Positions 42,467 through 42,533 of a stretch of DNA of 42,533 nucleotides are shown piece after piece. Made by a program: the position numbers and the translations under genes. Location: NCBI GenBank assembly GCA_015232865.1, contig JADFYU010000001.1:182706-225238 (forward strand), written 5' to 3'. This DNA comes from Magnetococcales bacterium (GTDB lineage Bacteria; Pseudomonadota; Magnetococcia; Magnetococcales; UBA8363). How positions within the stretch are numbered: the stretch's first letter is position 1; each line of letters starts with the position of its first letter. The notes beneath the pieces were generated by a model. That model saw only the letters and a list, made by a program, of their open reading frames with translations. It ran no database searches and was not told the origin of the DNA.

Positions 42467-42533
42467 ATTCATCAATTGATGGGCAGGCCGAAGGCCAAAA
42501 AAACAATTAAAAAAAAAGGGTGGGGTCTGGGGC

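Noticed and set aside
42470..42510. Palindrome CATCAATTGATG and hairpin GGCCGAAGGCC after the cytidylate-kinase-like gene
   Set aside because: The hairpin is followed by A rather than T on the transcribed strand, so it is not a convincing terminator, and the window ends before more can be seen.

Overview
This 42.5 kb window comes from the chromosome of a free-living Gram-negative bacterium, most likely a proteobacterium from water or sediment. The evidence is lipoprotein and Sec signals, a tripartite TRAP transporter, an Aas-type lysophospholipid recycling enzyme, a phasin (polyhydroxyalkanoate granules), an exosortase-A-associated O-ligase, an NAD-linked formate dehydrogenase, and a rhombosortase with its substrate. 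Gene content does not fix the class; a deep alphaproteobacterial or Magnetococcales-like genome is possible. No rRNA, tRNA, CRISPR array or prophage was seen. Most of the window is ordinary chromosome, with several decayed gene remnants and one small mobile-element family.

Layout: 1-8.4 kb holds the start of an unknown gene, a small membrane protein, the O-ligase, an M18 aminopeptidase, a long coiled-coil membrane protein, a TPR protein and a phasin with a clear promoter and a TGC-rich dyad. 8.4-14.6 kb holds a 33-codon membrane ORF, a frameshifted 2OG-Fe(II) oxygenase remnant, an MFS permease, and the alpha and fused NuoE/NuoF-like subunits of a formate dehydrogenase. 14.6-19.4 kb is the most interesting block: a rhombosortase, a VIT/vWA surface protein ending in a GlyGly-CTERM signal, a well-spaced sigma-54 promoter in front of it, and a divergent sigma-54 activator. 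19.5-26.6 kb holds Aas, two small proteins, a truncated Ppx/GppA gene and a UmuC operon led by a LexA/UmuD hybrid. 26.8-33.2 kb holds a three-sensor SpoIIE phosphatase, a degenerate M41-like protein, a class I glutamine amidotransferase, a rhodanese lipoprotein and a TauE/SafE permease. 33.2-42.5 kb holds an HDOD-GAF-GGDEF protein, a TRAP operon (dctPQM order), a class A penicillin-binding protein, a response-regulator remnant and a cytidylate-kinase-like protein.

The main proposal is that 14573-19443 forms a self-contained, switchable surface-display module. The sigma-54 activator would turn on one vWA protein, and the neighbouring rhomboid protease would process that protein's C-terminal anchor. 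VIT/vWA proteins of this architecture are better known as targets of dedicated proteobacterial sortases with LPXTG-like tails, so this looks like a swap of the sorting machinery. A second finding is a 162-163 bp MITE family. It is present twice, each copy has about 17-bp terminal inverted repeats and perfect 5-bp AT-rich target duplications, and one copy lies between the vWA gene and its presumed protease.
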